From Actinomyces sp. (GTDB taxonomy: Bacteria > Actinomycetota > Actinomycetes > Actinomycetales > Actinomycetaceae): 47,152 bases of DNA. The position numbers and the translations under genes are program-made. The stretch is from contig NZ_JAUMUL010000020.1 in the NCBI RefSeq assembly GCF_030530635.1, positions 1 through 47,152 on the forward strand. Direction: 5' to 3'. The notes under the pieces are model-generated. The model saw nothing but the letters and a program-made list of their open reading frames with translations, made no database searches and had not been told where the DNA came from. How positions within the stretch are numbered: position 1 is the stretch's first letter; each line of letters starts with the position of its first letter. Of the stretch, positions 33,027 to 41,554 are shown piece by piece.

Positions 33027-34535
33027 TCAGGCGGCATCATCATCGACACCCACCGCGGCCGCGACGAGATTCTGCTCAGTTATGTTCTCGCCCGACAGCT
33101 CAGCAACCGCGAGCCCCTCCTTCATGACGAGGGCACGGTCGCTCAGGGCGATGATCTCGGGCATGTCGGAGGAGACGATGACGACTGCACCGCCCCGCAT
33201 GGTCAACTCGTCTATCAGCGTGTAGATCTCGGCACGTCCACCGACGTCGACACCCTTCGTGGGCTCGTCGAACAGGAAGACGCGGGCATTGGTGGTCAAC
33301 CACTTGCCGAGCACGATCTTCTGCTGGTTGCCGCCGGAGAAGTCGCGCGCCCGCGCCCGCACATTGTTCGACCTCAGGGCGACGGTTGCGGCCAGCTCCG
33401 AGGCGGCCGCCACCTGCCTGCGAGGCGAGACGATCCCCATTCGGGAACGCGTCATCGCCCCCTTGGGCAGGGCGAAGTTCTCATAGGCGGCCATCAGCAG
33501 AACCAGCCCCTGGTTCTTCCTGTCCTCCGGAATGAAGGCGATGCCCGCCCGTTTGGCGTCCCGGGGGCTGCGGATACGCCGGAGTCGCCCGGCGATCGTC
33601 ACCTTAGCCGCGGTGCGGGCATCGGCGTGGACGATGGCGCGCAGCAACTCGGTGCGACCGGAGCCGACCAGTCCTGAAATGCCCAGTACTTCTCCTCCAC
33701 GCACGTTGAAGGACACCGGGCCGACTCCCCTCGGGTGGGTGGCGGCCTCGACCGACAGCAGTATCGGCTGGGCACGCAGGTCCCTTTTGGGGCGCTGATA
33801 GTCGAGCAGTTCCCGCCCGACCATGGCCCGCACGATGTCGCGTGACGTCGTGTCAGCGATCCTCTCATCGAAGCTCGCCCGCCCGTCACGCAGAACCACC
33901 ACACGGTCGGATATCCTCATCACCTCGTTCATCTTGTGTGAGACGAAGAGGATGCCCACTCGCTTCTCGTGAGCGAGCTGCCTGACCCTTTCAATCACCG
34001 CCGAGGCGTTCTGCTCAACCATCGCAGTGGTGGGTTCGTCCAGCGCCACGATCTTGGCGCCGAAGGCGAAGGCCCGCGCGATCGTCAGCGCATGTCTTTC
34101 GGCCGGGCTGAGCGTGCGCATGGGCCGGTCGGCGGCGAAGTCGAATCCCATACGCCGCACGTCACTCATGGCGGCTGACACGGCACCCGCTGCGGCCCTG
34201 CGGGCGCTGCGGTCCAGGCCGATGAGAATGTTCTGCGCCACCGTCAACTGGGGCACGATAGCGGGCTCCTGGTGGGCGATGACGACGCCGTCGCGCCGCG
34301 CCGAATCGGGGGTGTACTCGCTGCGGACTCGACCCTCAATGCTGACAGTGCCACGATCGGGGCGCACTGATCCACTCAGGATCCTCAGAAAGGTGCTCTT
34401 GCCGGCACCGTTCTCACCTGCCAGCGTGAGGACCTCGCCGTGATGCAGTTCGAAGGACACATCCGCCAGCGCCAGAACGCCCGGGAACTGCTTACGGATC
34501 CCCTCGACTCTCAGCAGCGGCTCGGAAGCACTCAT
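33027..34535 (-). CDS. Ribose-type ABC transporter ATPase (RbsA family, two ABC domains)
   Basis: A 502-residue protein with duplicated ABC domains. Domain 1 has Walker A GENGAGKST (40-48), the degenerate signature LSPAERHAL and Walker B IVALDEPTTA. Domain 2 has the altered Walker A GLVGSGRTE, signature FSGGNQQKIVLGKWL and Walker B VFLFDEPTKGVDVG. The asymmetric pair is normal in RbsA/MglA/XylG-type proteins. AAGGAGAG precedes the ATG at 34535. It powers the adjacent permease. Confidence 0.95.
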   Translation of the reverse strand: MSASEPLLRVEGIRKQFPGVLALADVSFELHHGEVLTLAGENGAGKSTFLRILSGSVRPDRGTVSIEGRVRSEYTPDSARRDGVVIAHQEPAIVPQLTVAQNILIGLDRSARRAAAGAVSAAMSDVRRMGFDFAADRPMRTLSPAERHALTIARAFAFGAKIVALDEPTTAMVEQNASAVIERVRQLAHEKRVGILFVSHKMNEVMRISDRVVVLRDGRASFDERIADTTSRDIVRAMVGRELLDYQRPKRDLRAQPILLSVEAATHPRGVGPVSFNVRGGEVLGISGLVGSGRTELLRAIVHADARTAAKVTIAGRLRRIRSPRDAKRAGIAFIPEDRKNQGLVLLMAAYENFALPKGAMTRSRMGIVSPRRQVAAASELAATVALRSNNVRARARDFSGGNQQKIVLGKWLTTNARVFLFDEPTKGVDVGGRAEIYTLIDELTMRGGAVVIVSSDMPEIIALSDRALVMKEGLAVAELSGENITEQNLVAAAVGVDDDAA

Positions 34536-34556
34536 GATCTCTCCTTCACCGCATGA

Positions 34557-35627
34557 TCACGGCATACCGGTCAGGTAGTCGTTCACATTCGTCCCATCAA
34601 CGACGAAGGCCGGAACATCGACAAAGGCGGGTACCCGGTTGCCGGCGAGCATCCACAGGGCGACCTTGACACCGCTGCTCCCCTCAGTCGTCGGACGTTC
34701 GGACACGGTGGCCGTGTAGCCGTTGTCATTGGCTATCTCGGTCTTGGCCTGGGGAATTCCGTCCGTCCCCACCAGGACGACCTCACCCTGCCTGCCCTTC
34801 TCCTGGATGGCGGACATGGCACCCAGTGCCATGGTGTCGTTCTGGCAGTAGATGGCCGCCAGGTCCTCATTCGCCGTGAGCATGCCCGCCGCGGTGTCCT
34901 TGGCCAGGGCCGTGTCCCACTTGGCGGTGGTAGAGGCGACGAGCTCGATATTCGGATAGTTCGCCGCGAGCGCCTCCCGGAATCCCGTGCCACGGTTCTG
35001 AGCGTTCGAGGAGCCCGGATCACCTTCGATCATGGCGACCTTTCCGCCGTCGGGAAGCCGCTGCGCGATGTACCGGGCGGCGGTCTGGCCAATGGTCGTG
35101 GCGTCGGGGCCGACGTATACCGTGCCCGCGACGGAACTGGCGGCATCATTGAGGATGATTACTGGGATGCCCTGAGAGATGGCGTTGTCGAACACCGAGT
35201 CCAGCGCCGTGGCCGAGATCGGGGAGGCCAGGATGGCCGAGCATCCCGAACGCATCGCCGACTGGGCCTTATCCAGTTGCTCGGTGATCGATGCCTCGTC
35301 ATTGACGGCATAGGTCTCGTACTCCACGCCGTACTCCTGCGCCGCCTGTTCGAAACCGTCGCGTTCGAAGCTCCAGTACTCGTTCGACAGCGTCCTGGTG
35401 ATGTAGCACAGGCGGATCTCGGAGTCGCCGCTCGGGTCGCCTAGTTCATCCTCGATGTCCTCAATGGGCCTCTTGCCCTCCGCGTCCACCAGGGAGACGA
35501 CATCCACCCCGCCTGAGCCGGCGGTTCCGGACCCGCCCTCGTCGGCCGGGGTGCAGGCCCCGAGCAGACCCGTCGACACTGCGGCCGCGCACAGTACGGC
35601 CAGGTACTTGGATCGAAGACTGTTCAT
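34557..35627 (-). CDS. Sugar-binding lipoprotein of the ABC importer (RbsB-like)
   Basis: Solute-binding protein, 356 residues. It is a lipoprotein with lipobox LLGAC (Cys25) and an acidic Gly/Ser linker. The periplasmic-binding-protein fold has IRLCYITRTLSNEYWSFERDGF, ILASPISATALDSVFDNAISQGIPVIILND, VAMIEGDPGSSNAQNRGTGF and AIYCQNDTMALGAMSAIQEKG. ATG at 35627 is chosen because it begins the signal peptide; the frame is open 87 codons further. It is the first gene of the second catabolic operon, directly behind the 35.7 kb operator cluster. The ligand is a monosaccharide by family; which one is unknown. Confidence 0.93.
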   Translation of the reverse strand: MNSLRSKYLAVLCAAAVSTGLLGACTPADEGGSGTAGSGGVDVVSLVDAEGKRPIEDIEDELGDPSGDSEIRLCYITRTLSNEYWSFERDGFEQAAQEYGVEYETYAVNDEASITEQLDKAQSAMRSGCSAILASPISATALDSVFDNAISQGIPVIILNDAASSVAGTVYVGPDATTIGQTAARYIAQRLPDGGKVAMIEGDPGSSNAQNRGTGFREALAANYPNIELVASTTAKWDTALAKDTAAGMLTANEDLAAIYCQNDTMALGAMSAIQEKGRQGEVVLVGTDGIPQAKTEIANDNGYTATVSERPTTEGSSGVKVALWMLAGNRVPAFVDVPAFVVDGTNVNDYLTGMP

Positions 35628-35688
35628 GTGACCACGACTTCCTCGTTGAAGGCGCTCCGCATCGGTGCGGTCAGCGCGGGTAGTTAAA

Positions 35689-35765
35689 TGATTACATCGA
35701 TCGCATACACCGCGCAAGATGCAAATATCGATCCCTCCGATCGCACTCAATCGATCACACCGATC
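35689..35765. promoter_or_regulatory. Operator cluster: three YGATC-N4-YGATC direct repeats
   Basis: Copies: 35689-35702 (TGATTACATCGATC), 35729-35742 (CGATCCCTCCGATC) and 35752-35765 (CGATCACACCGATC); the last two are 23 bp apart. They lie 62 to 138 nt upstream of the binding-protein gene, in the region it shares with divergent pepN. The last copy matches the 28874 copy at all but two positions. Confidence 0.75.
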
Positions 35766-35905
35766 ACTTTCGTCCAATCGATCCATATGGTGTCCTGCCG
35801 TCACGATTTCCGGTCCCCGGCGCTCAGTGGGACAATGTGCGGGATGACGCGGACCCGCTCCGCCATCCTCCGGAACACCGACCATCACCGATCGAAGGAG
35901 CTTTC

Positions 35906-38491
35906 GTGCCCGGTCAGAACCTCACCCGCGAGGAGGCGGCGGCCCGTGCCGCCGTCATCTCCACCGACAGCTACGACGTCGTTCTGGATCTGTCCGGCGC
36001 CGCAGACCCCGCCAAGACCACCTTCCGATCCACCACGACGGTCCGCTTCGCCGCGACTCCGGGCGCCTCGACCTTCATCGATCTGATCGCCCCCGCCGTC
36101 CACTCGGTGACACTCAACGGCGCGACACTCGACCCCAAGCGGGCCTTCGCCGACTCGCGTATCGCACTGGCGGACCTACAGGCGGACAACGAGCTGACCG
36201 TCGTCGCCGACTGCGCCTACATGCACACCGGTGAGGGCCTGCACCGCTTCACCGACCCGGCCGACGGCGAGACCTACCTGTACACCCAGTTCGAGGTGCC
36301 CGACGCCCGGCGCGTCTTCACCGTCTTTGAGCAGCCCGATCTGAAGGCGACCTTCCGCTTCACCGTCACCGTGCCGGAGGGCTGGACGGTGCTGTCTAAT
36401 TCCCCCACCCCCGCGCCCACGGCGGCCGCCGACGGCGCACACACCTTCGCCTTTGACCCCTGCGAGCGCATCAGCTCCTACATCACGGCCATCGTGGCCG
36501 GCCCCTATATCGGAGTCACCGACGTCTACACGGCCGCCGACGGCCGTACCGTCCCCCTGGGCGTGTACTGCCGCAGGAGCCTGGCGGAGTTCATGGACGC
36601 CGAGGAGATCCTGGCGATCACCAAGGCCGGCTTCGCCTACTACGAGGAGCTGTTCGGCACTCCGTACGCCTTCACCAAGTACGACCAGGCATTCGTGCCC
36701 GAGTTCAACGCCGGTGCTATGGAGAACGCCGGCATCGTCACCCACCGCGACGACTACATCTTCCGCTCCCGGCCCGTTGAGGCACGCGTCGAGCGCCGCG
36801 CCGAGACCATCCTGCACGAGCTGGCACACATGTGGTTCGGGGACCTGGTCACCATGAAGTGGTGGGACGACCTATGGCTGAACGAGTCCTTCGCCGAGTA
36901 CTGCTCCACGCTCGCCGTCGCCGAGGCGACCCGCTGGACGGACGCCTGGACCACCTTCCAGGTGTTGGAGAAGAACTGGGCGTACAACCAGGACCAGCTC
37001 TCCTCCACCCACCCGATCGCCGCGGACATCAACGATCTGCACGATGTGGAGGTCAACTTCGACGGCATCACCTACGCCAAGGGCGCCTCCGTACTGTCCG
37101 CGCTGGTGGCCTACGTGGGACGCGAGTCCTTCTTCGCCGGCATCAAGAACTACCTGGCGGCGCACGCCTACGCCAACGCGACCCTGGCGGATCTGCTCGG
37201 CGAACTCGAGCGGGTCTCCGGCCGCGACCTGTCCGCCTGGACCCGCGTGTGGCTGCAGGAGGCCGGGGTGACCACCCTGCGCCTGGAGCTGACCACCGGC
37301 GCCGACGACGTGATCACCTCCGCCACGATCGTGCAGGAGGTACCGGACGGCTCCCCCGCCTCACTGCGCCCCCACCGGGTGGTGCTCGGCTCCTACACGC
37401 TCGGAGCACAGGAGTCGGCAACGCTGGAGCGCACTGGCCGCATCGAGTTGGATGTGGCCGGCGCCCGCACCGAGGTGCCCGAACTGGTGGGAACCACCCG
37501 CCCCGACGTCCTCCTGCTCAATGACGAGGACCTCACCTACGCCAAGGTGCGGATAGACGACGCCTCCCTCGCCGCCGGCCTGGACCACGTGGACGCCTTC
37601 ACCGCCTCGCTGCCGCGCTCGCTGCTGATTGCCAGCGCCTGGGACATGGTGCGTGACGGCGAGTTCCCGGCCACCGGCTTCCTCGCCGCCGCGCTGCGGG
37701 CATTGCGTACCGAGACGCATTCCAGCGTCGTGCAGGGGCTGCTGGCGCGGGTGACGACCTGCCTGTCGACCTACCTGCCGCCGTCCACGCGCCGCGACGC
37801 CGCCGCCACCACCACCGACACGCTGCTCGGCCTGGCGCGCACCGCCGAAGCGGGCAGTGACAAGCAGTTGCAGCTGGTGCGCGCCGTCGCCGTCCACGCC
37901 GTCGCCCCCGCCCAGCTCGACGCCGTCGCGGCCTGGCTGGACGGATCCGCAACCCTGCCGGGCCTGGTGGTGGACCAGGACCTGCGCTGGGAGCTGCTGG
38001 TAGGCCTGGTGGCCGCCGGGCGGCGGGGCCAGGCGGAGATCGCCGTGGAGGAGGCACGCGACCGCACTACGACGGGCCGCGAGCGCGCCGCCCAGGCGCG
38101 TGCCGCCGTGCCCACGCCCGAGACGAAGGCCGCCGCCTGGCGCGAGCTGGTGGACAACGCCGCCCTGCCCAACGAGACGCAGGTGAAGATGCTCGCCGGC
38201 TTCAACATGGTCGAGCGCGACCCCGAGCTGCTCGTGCCCTACGTATCCGAGTATGTCAAGGAGGCCGAGGGCATCTGGAACTCCCGCACCTTCCACATGG
38301 CTGAGAACCTGCTGGCCCGGCTGTGGTCCTGCGCCACGGTGGGCCTACCCGGCCTCGACCCGGCAACGGCCCTGGAGGACTGGCTTGCGGCCCATGCGGA
38401 CGCCCCCGCGGCCTTCCGCCGCATCGTACAGGAGAATCTGGACGACACCCGCCGGGTGATGAACGTTCAGGCCTGCACCCGCCCGCAATGA
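35906..38491 (+). CDS. pepN: Aminopeptidase N (M1 zinc metallopeptidase)
   Basis: Removes N-terminal residues from peptides in the cytoplasm. The 861-residue product equals the length I recall for mycobacterial PepN (Rv2467). It has the exopeptidase motif GAMEN at 270-274, the zinc motif HELAH at 304-308 with the third ligand Glu327 in LWLNESFAEY, and an ERAP1-like C-terminal helical half. The start is a GTG at 35906 with AAGGAG 7 nt upstream; the frame is open 23 codons further without a ribosome-binding site. It is monocistronic, divergent from the catabolic operon, with the operators between the two. Confidence 0.96.
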   Translation: MPGQNLTREEAAARAAVISTDSYDVVLDLSGAADPAKTTFRSTTTVRFAATPGASTFIDLIAPAVHSVTLNGATLDPKRAFADSRIALADLQADNELTVVADCAYMHTGEGLHRFTDPADGETYLYTQFEVPDARRVFTVFEQPDLKATFRFTVTVPEGWTVLSNSPTPAPTAAADGAHTFAFDPCERISSYITAIVAGPYIGVTDVYTAADGRTVPLGVYCRRSLAEFMDAEEILAITKAGFAYYEELFGTPYAFTKYDQAFVPEFNAGAMENAGIVTHRDDYIFRSRPVEARVERRAETILHELAHMWFGDLVTMKWWDDLWLNESFAEYCSTLAVAEATRWTDAWTTFQVLEKNWAYNQDQLSSTHPIAADINDLHDVEVNFDGITYAKGASVLSALVAYVGRESFFAGIKNYLAAHAYANATLADLLGELERVSGRDLSAWTRVWLQEAGVTTLRLELTTGADDVITSATIVQEVPDGSPASLRPHRVVLGSYTLGAQESATLERTGRIELDVAGARTEVPELVGTTRPDVLLLNDEDLTYAKVRIDDASLAAGLDHVDAFTASLPRSLLIASAWDMVRDGEFPATGFLAAALRALRTETHSSVVQGLLARVTTCLSTYLPPSTRRDAAATTTDTLLGLARTAEAGSDKQLQLVRAVAVHAVAPAQLDAVAAWLDGSATLPGLVVDQDLRWELLVGLVAAGRRGQAEIAVEEARDRTTTGRERAAQARAAVPTPETKAAAWRELVDNAALPNETQVKMLAGFNMVERDPELLVPYVSEYVKEAEGIWNSRTFHMAENLLARLWSCATVGLPGLDPATALEDWLAAHADAPAAFRRIVQENLDDTRRVMNVQACTRPQ

Positions 38492-38521
38492 GCTGAGAGC
38501 AATACCGACCCCCTCCCCCTC

Positions 38522-38562
38522 GCCGAGATCGGTAGAAGTTACGTACCGAGATCGGTCGAAAC
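38522..38562. repeat. Tandem repeat, two units at 23-bp period (copy 2)
   Basis: The first unit is identical to that at 20623 over 23 nt, starting at TCGCCGAG. The second unit, 23 nt on, is diverged (ACCGAGATCGGTCGAAAC). It lies in the 109-nt gap between convergent pepN and the EIIA gene, the same kind of position as copy 1. Confidence 0.8.
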
Positions 38563-38600
38563 GGCGGCAGCCTCGGGAGTAACTCGGGGGGAGGGGGCGG

Positions 38601-39062
38601 TCAGTCCCAGGTCAGCAACACCTCGCCGGCGCCGACATGCGGGCCCGCCGCATCGGAGAGGACCAGTGAAGGATCCGCCTGCAAGGCGATGACCGAGACG
38701 ATCGGATTACGTCCACCGGCCTCAATAGCGGCCGGGCACCAGGTGACCACCGGAGCTCCCGCGGCTACGGCGTCTCCCTCAGCCACATGCGGCTCGAAGC
38801 CGACGCCGCCCAGCTGCACCGTGTCCAGGCCCAGGTGCACCAGCACGCTGTGGCCGACGGCGTCGGCCACGATGAAGGCGTGAGGGTGTGCCTTGACTAC
38901 CGTGCCGGCGACGGGCGCCAGGACAGTGACCTCTCCCCCATCGGCGCGGTCCGGGTCGATCGCCAGCCCGGGGCCGAGTATGCCGGTGGCGAAGACCGGG
39001 TCCGGCACATCCGCAAGGCTCACCACCGCCCCAGCCAAGGGGGCTTGGATGACTGCGGTCAT
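38601..39062 (-). CDS. crr: PTS EIIA component, glucose family, free-standing
   Basis: Phosphocarrier of the sugar phosphotransferase system that takes phosphate from HPr and passes it to EIIB. The 153-residue product has the IIA-Glc fold: PLAGAVVSLADVPDPVF, VLAPVAGTVVKAHPHAFIV (conserved His61) and VGHSVLVHLGLDTVQL (phospho-acceptor His76), then FEPHVAEGDAV. The ATG has GGAGG 7 nt upstream. It lies 55 nt after malQ and probably shares its transcript. The permease domain EIIC and HPr are not in this window. Confidence 0.92.
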   Translation of the reverse strand: MTAVIQAPLAGAVVSLADVPDPVFATGILGPGLAIDPDRADGGEVTVLAPVAGTVVKAHPHAFIVADAVGHSVLVHLGLDTVQLGGVGFEPHVAEGDAVAAGAPVVTWCPAAIEAGGRNPIVSVIALQADPSLVLSDAAGPHVGAGEVLLTWD

Positions 39063-39117
39063 CGGTTGTCCTCCGGTGAAGTACTGGTTTCCGCACCCGC
39101 CCTAACCAGCGGGTATG

Positions 39118-41277
39118 TCAACGGTTGAACTCTTCGCGCACCGCTGTGAGCAGACTCGCCAGACGGACGTTGTCGGGCAGGTCCTCAACCAGGACGACCT
39201 CCCCCGATCCGTCCGCCAACGGTATCTTCCAGTTCGGGTACTCCTTGTCGGTCCCGGGCTGGTTCTGCGCGCGACGCTCACCGACTCCGTCCACCAGCGC
39301 CACCCCGACCAGAGCCGAGGGCGTGCGCACCACATAGCGATACAGGGCCTCCACCGTCTCGCGCTCGGAGGGATTGTCCCCCAACAGGCCGTGCTCGCGC
39401 AGACGGGTCAGCATGCGCTCACGCTCGATGCGGGCCTCGGTGCGCACTTGGTCAACGGGCTCGGTGAGCAGCCCGAGCCGCTCGCGCAGCGTCACGTGTT
39501 CGTCGGCGAGATAACCGGCGGTGGGCGGCAGGTCGTGAGTATTGACGGTAGACAGGGCGAGGTGCCGATAGGCGCCCGGCTCCAGCGGCCACCCGTCTTC
39601 CTCTCCCTTCTCGAACCAGAGTACGGACGTCCCGAGCACCCCTCTGCTGGCCAGATACTCACGCGCCCAGGGCTCCACGGTGCCCAGATCCTCGCCGATG
39701 ATGACGGCACCGGCCCGGTGCGCCTCCAGCAGCACCACGCCGATCATCGCCTCGTGGTCGTAACGCACATAGGCTCCCTGATCGGCGCGCAGGCCATCGG
39801 GGATCCACCACAGACGGAACAGGCCGATGACGTGGTCGATCCTTAGTGCCCCCGCGTGGCGTAGAACGGTGCCCACCATGTCCCGCAGCGGTGCATAGGC
39901 CGTCTCCGCCAGCCGGGCGGGATGCCACGGCGGCTGCGACCAGTTCTGGCCCAGCTGGTTGTACATGTCCGGCGGTGCACCGACCCCGACGCCGGAGGCG
40001 AAGGCCTCCGGCTCCGCCCATGCGTCGGCGCCACGCGGATGCACCCCGACGGCGAGGTCATCCATCAGCCCCAGACTCATACCGGCCGCCTTGGCCTCTG
40101 CCTGGGCGCGGCCCAACTGCTCGTCGACGATCCACTGCAACCAGGCGTAGAAGTCGATACGATCGGCCAGAGTACGGGCCTCATTGGCCACGAATGCGCT
40201 GGAGGCGTCCTTCAGGGTTTCCGGCCAGTCCTCGAATCTGCCGTACTTCTCCATGAGCGCGCACCACAGGGCGAAACGCTCGAGCCCCGCCCCCTGGGCC
40301 TCGCGGAAGCGCTCGAAGTCACGTTGCCGGGACCGGGAGCGGCCTGCGGCGAAGATGACCTCCAAGGCCTCGCGCTTGACCTTCCAGGCGGCGTCGCGAT
40401 CGATGGAGTCGGCCGTAAGGTTCGCATCGGCCACCTCCTCGTGCGCCCACTGCACCAGGGAACGGCGCGGTCCGGACAGCCGCGCGACCTCCAGGATGTT
40501 CTCGGGGCGGATATAGATGGGGTTGACGAAGCGGCGGGTGACGGGCAGGTAGGGCGACGGCGTCATCGGACCCACGGGCTCGGCGGCGTGCGTCGGGTTG
40601 ACGAGCAGGAAGTCCGCCCCCTCGTCGCCCAGGTACCCAACCAATTCGGTGAGGTCGTCGGCGTCGCCGATCCCCCAAGATCCGCGAGAACGGATGGAGT
40701 ACAGCTGCGCCATGACGCCCCAGCCGCGCCCGCCCAGGGATGCGGGCAGGTCCAGATGGTCCGGCGTGACGGCCAGAGCCGCAGTAGCCGAGAAGCCGTT
40801 CCCCGCAGGGCCGGATTCGACGTCGGCGACGATCGTGTGCCAGCCCAGCGGCAGGTCATCGGGGATTACGAACGAGGTCTGACCGATCAGTATCCCGTCG
40901 ATCTCACGCGGAGGGGTCCAATTATCGGCCTGCAGCAGCTGCAGGCCGTCCCCCTCCTCCAGTTCTATGTGCACCTGGACACGAGCACCATCGGGCAGGT
41001 GCACCGGCACGGTCGCCTGCGTACCGGCCCGAACCACCACGGTGGGGGGCAGGGTCCGCCGCCAGGGGGCGAGGTCCACCTCACGCAGAGAGTCCTCGAC
41101 CGCCTGCGCATCACTCGCCCGGACACCCAGGGCCGCCAAGACGGCGACCAGGGTGAGGCGGGAGGGAGCGGCCAGGTTGCCGTGGTAGTCCCAGTACTCG
41201 GTCGATACCCCATGCGCCTCGGCAAGCTGCCTCAAACGCTCGTCGGGAAGGTCGGATGCGGCGGTGGAGTCGGTCAT
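39118..41277 (-). CDS. malQ: 4-alpha-glucanotransferase (amylomaltase, GH77)
   Basis: Transfers maltodextrin segments and releases glucose in maltose/glycogen metabolism. The 719-residue product is the long actinobacterial form with an N-terminal beta-rich region (about 1-170). Catalytic residues match GH77: nucleophile Asp481 in LRIDHVIGLFRLWWIP, acid/base Glu529 in IIGEDLGTV and Asp582 in NTHDLPPT. The ATG at 41277 lacks a clear ribosome-binding site. The 277-nt region upstream holds a long stem-loop and an 11-bp palindrome. It sits between PTS EIIB and EIIA genes, so glucose released by MalQ and PTS glucose uptake may be jointly expressed. Confidence 0.95.
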   Translation of the reverse strand: MTDSTAASDLPDERLRQLAEAHGVSTEYWDYHGNLAAPSRLTLVAVLAALGVRASDAQAVEDSLREVDLAPWRRTLPPTVVVRAGTQATVPVHLPDGARVQVHIELEEGDGLQLLQADNWTPPREIDGILIGQTSFVIPDDLPLGWHTIVADVESGPAGNGFSATAALAVTPDHLDLPASLGGRGWGVMAQLYSIRSRGSWGIGDADDLTELVGYLGDEGADFLLVNPTHAAEPVGPMTPSPYLPVTRRFVNPIYIRPENILEVARLSGPRRSLVQWAHEEVADANLTADSIDRDAAWKVKREALEVIFAAGRSRSRQRDFERFREAQGAGLERFALWCALMEKYGRFEDWPETLKDASSAFVANEARTLADRIDFYAWLQWIVDEQLGRAQAEAKAAGMSLGLMDDLAVGVHPRGADAWAEPEAFASGVGVGAPPDMYNQLGQNWSQPPWHPARLAETAYAPLRDMVGTVLRHAGALRIDHVIGLFRLWWIPDGLRADQGAYVRYDHEAMIGVVLLEAHRAGAVIIGEDLGTVEPWAREYLASRGVLGTSVLWFEKGEEDGWPLEPGAYRHLALSTVNTHDLPPTAGYLADEHVTLRERLGLLTEPVDQVRTEARIERERMLTRLREHGLLGDNPSERETVEALYRYVVRTPSALVGVALVDGVGERRAQNQPGTDKEYPNWKIPLADGSGEVVLVEDLPDNVRLASLLTAVREEFNR

Positions 41278-41352
41278 CGCGGTTCAGCCTAGTGCTCGGT
41301 CGCGCGTGCGCGCGAGGGCGCCCCGAATGCGGGGGCGCGGGAAGGTGGTTCT

Positions 41353-41418
41353 CAAGAGATGTCCCGCTTGCGCGTCGAGGCGGCTGCGCGGTCGACTCGG
41401 AGGCGGGGTCATCTCTTG
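41353..41418 (-). promoter_or_regulatory. Long imperfect stem-loop upstream of malQ
   Basis: Arms CAAGAGATG-T-CCCGC (41353-41367) and GCGGG-GT-CATCTCTTG (41403-41418) enclose a 35-nt loop that itself contains GTCGA and TCGAC. If transcribed it would form a leader structure ending 76 nt before malQ; the outer 9-bp arms could also be paired protein sites. Confidence 0.5.
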
Positions 41419-41425
41419 CAGCAAG
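41415..41425. promoter_or_regulatory. Candidate LacI-type operator, CTTGCAGCAAG
   Basis: A perfect palindrome with a single central base, 138 nt before malQ, overlapping the outer arm of the stem-loop. Its TTGC-N-GCAA core is like operators of LacI-family sugar regulators. No such regulator is encoded in the window. Confidence 0.45.
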
Positions 41426-41521
41426 CGTTTCACACGATCCGTATTGACGCCAATCACCCACGCCGACGCCCGTGCGCCCCCGGCCGCCTCGAGGACGGCT
41501 TGGGGCGCACGGCAACCGAGA

Positions 41522-41538
41522 GTCGGCACGGTGCCGAC
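41522..41538. terminator. 17-bp perfect dyad downstream of EIIB
   Basis: GTCGGCAC-G-GTGCCGAC lies 16 nt after the EIIB stop. It may act as a terminator stem (the loop would have to open) or as a protein-binding palindrome in front of malQ. Confidence 0.4.
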
Positions 41539-41554
41539 GACCGACCGTCCCGAA

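Noticed and set aside
34536..34570. A further GATC pair near the ATPase gene start
   Set aside because: The two TGATC sequences are not 9 bp apart and lie at a coding boundary, so they do not fit the operator pattern.
39922..41292. 456-residue open frame antisense to malQ
   Set aside because: Low-complexity Gly/Arg/Asp/Gln composition typical of a complementary-strand shadow; the malQ catalytic motifs prove the other strand.
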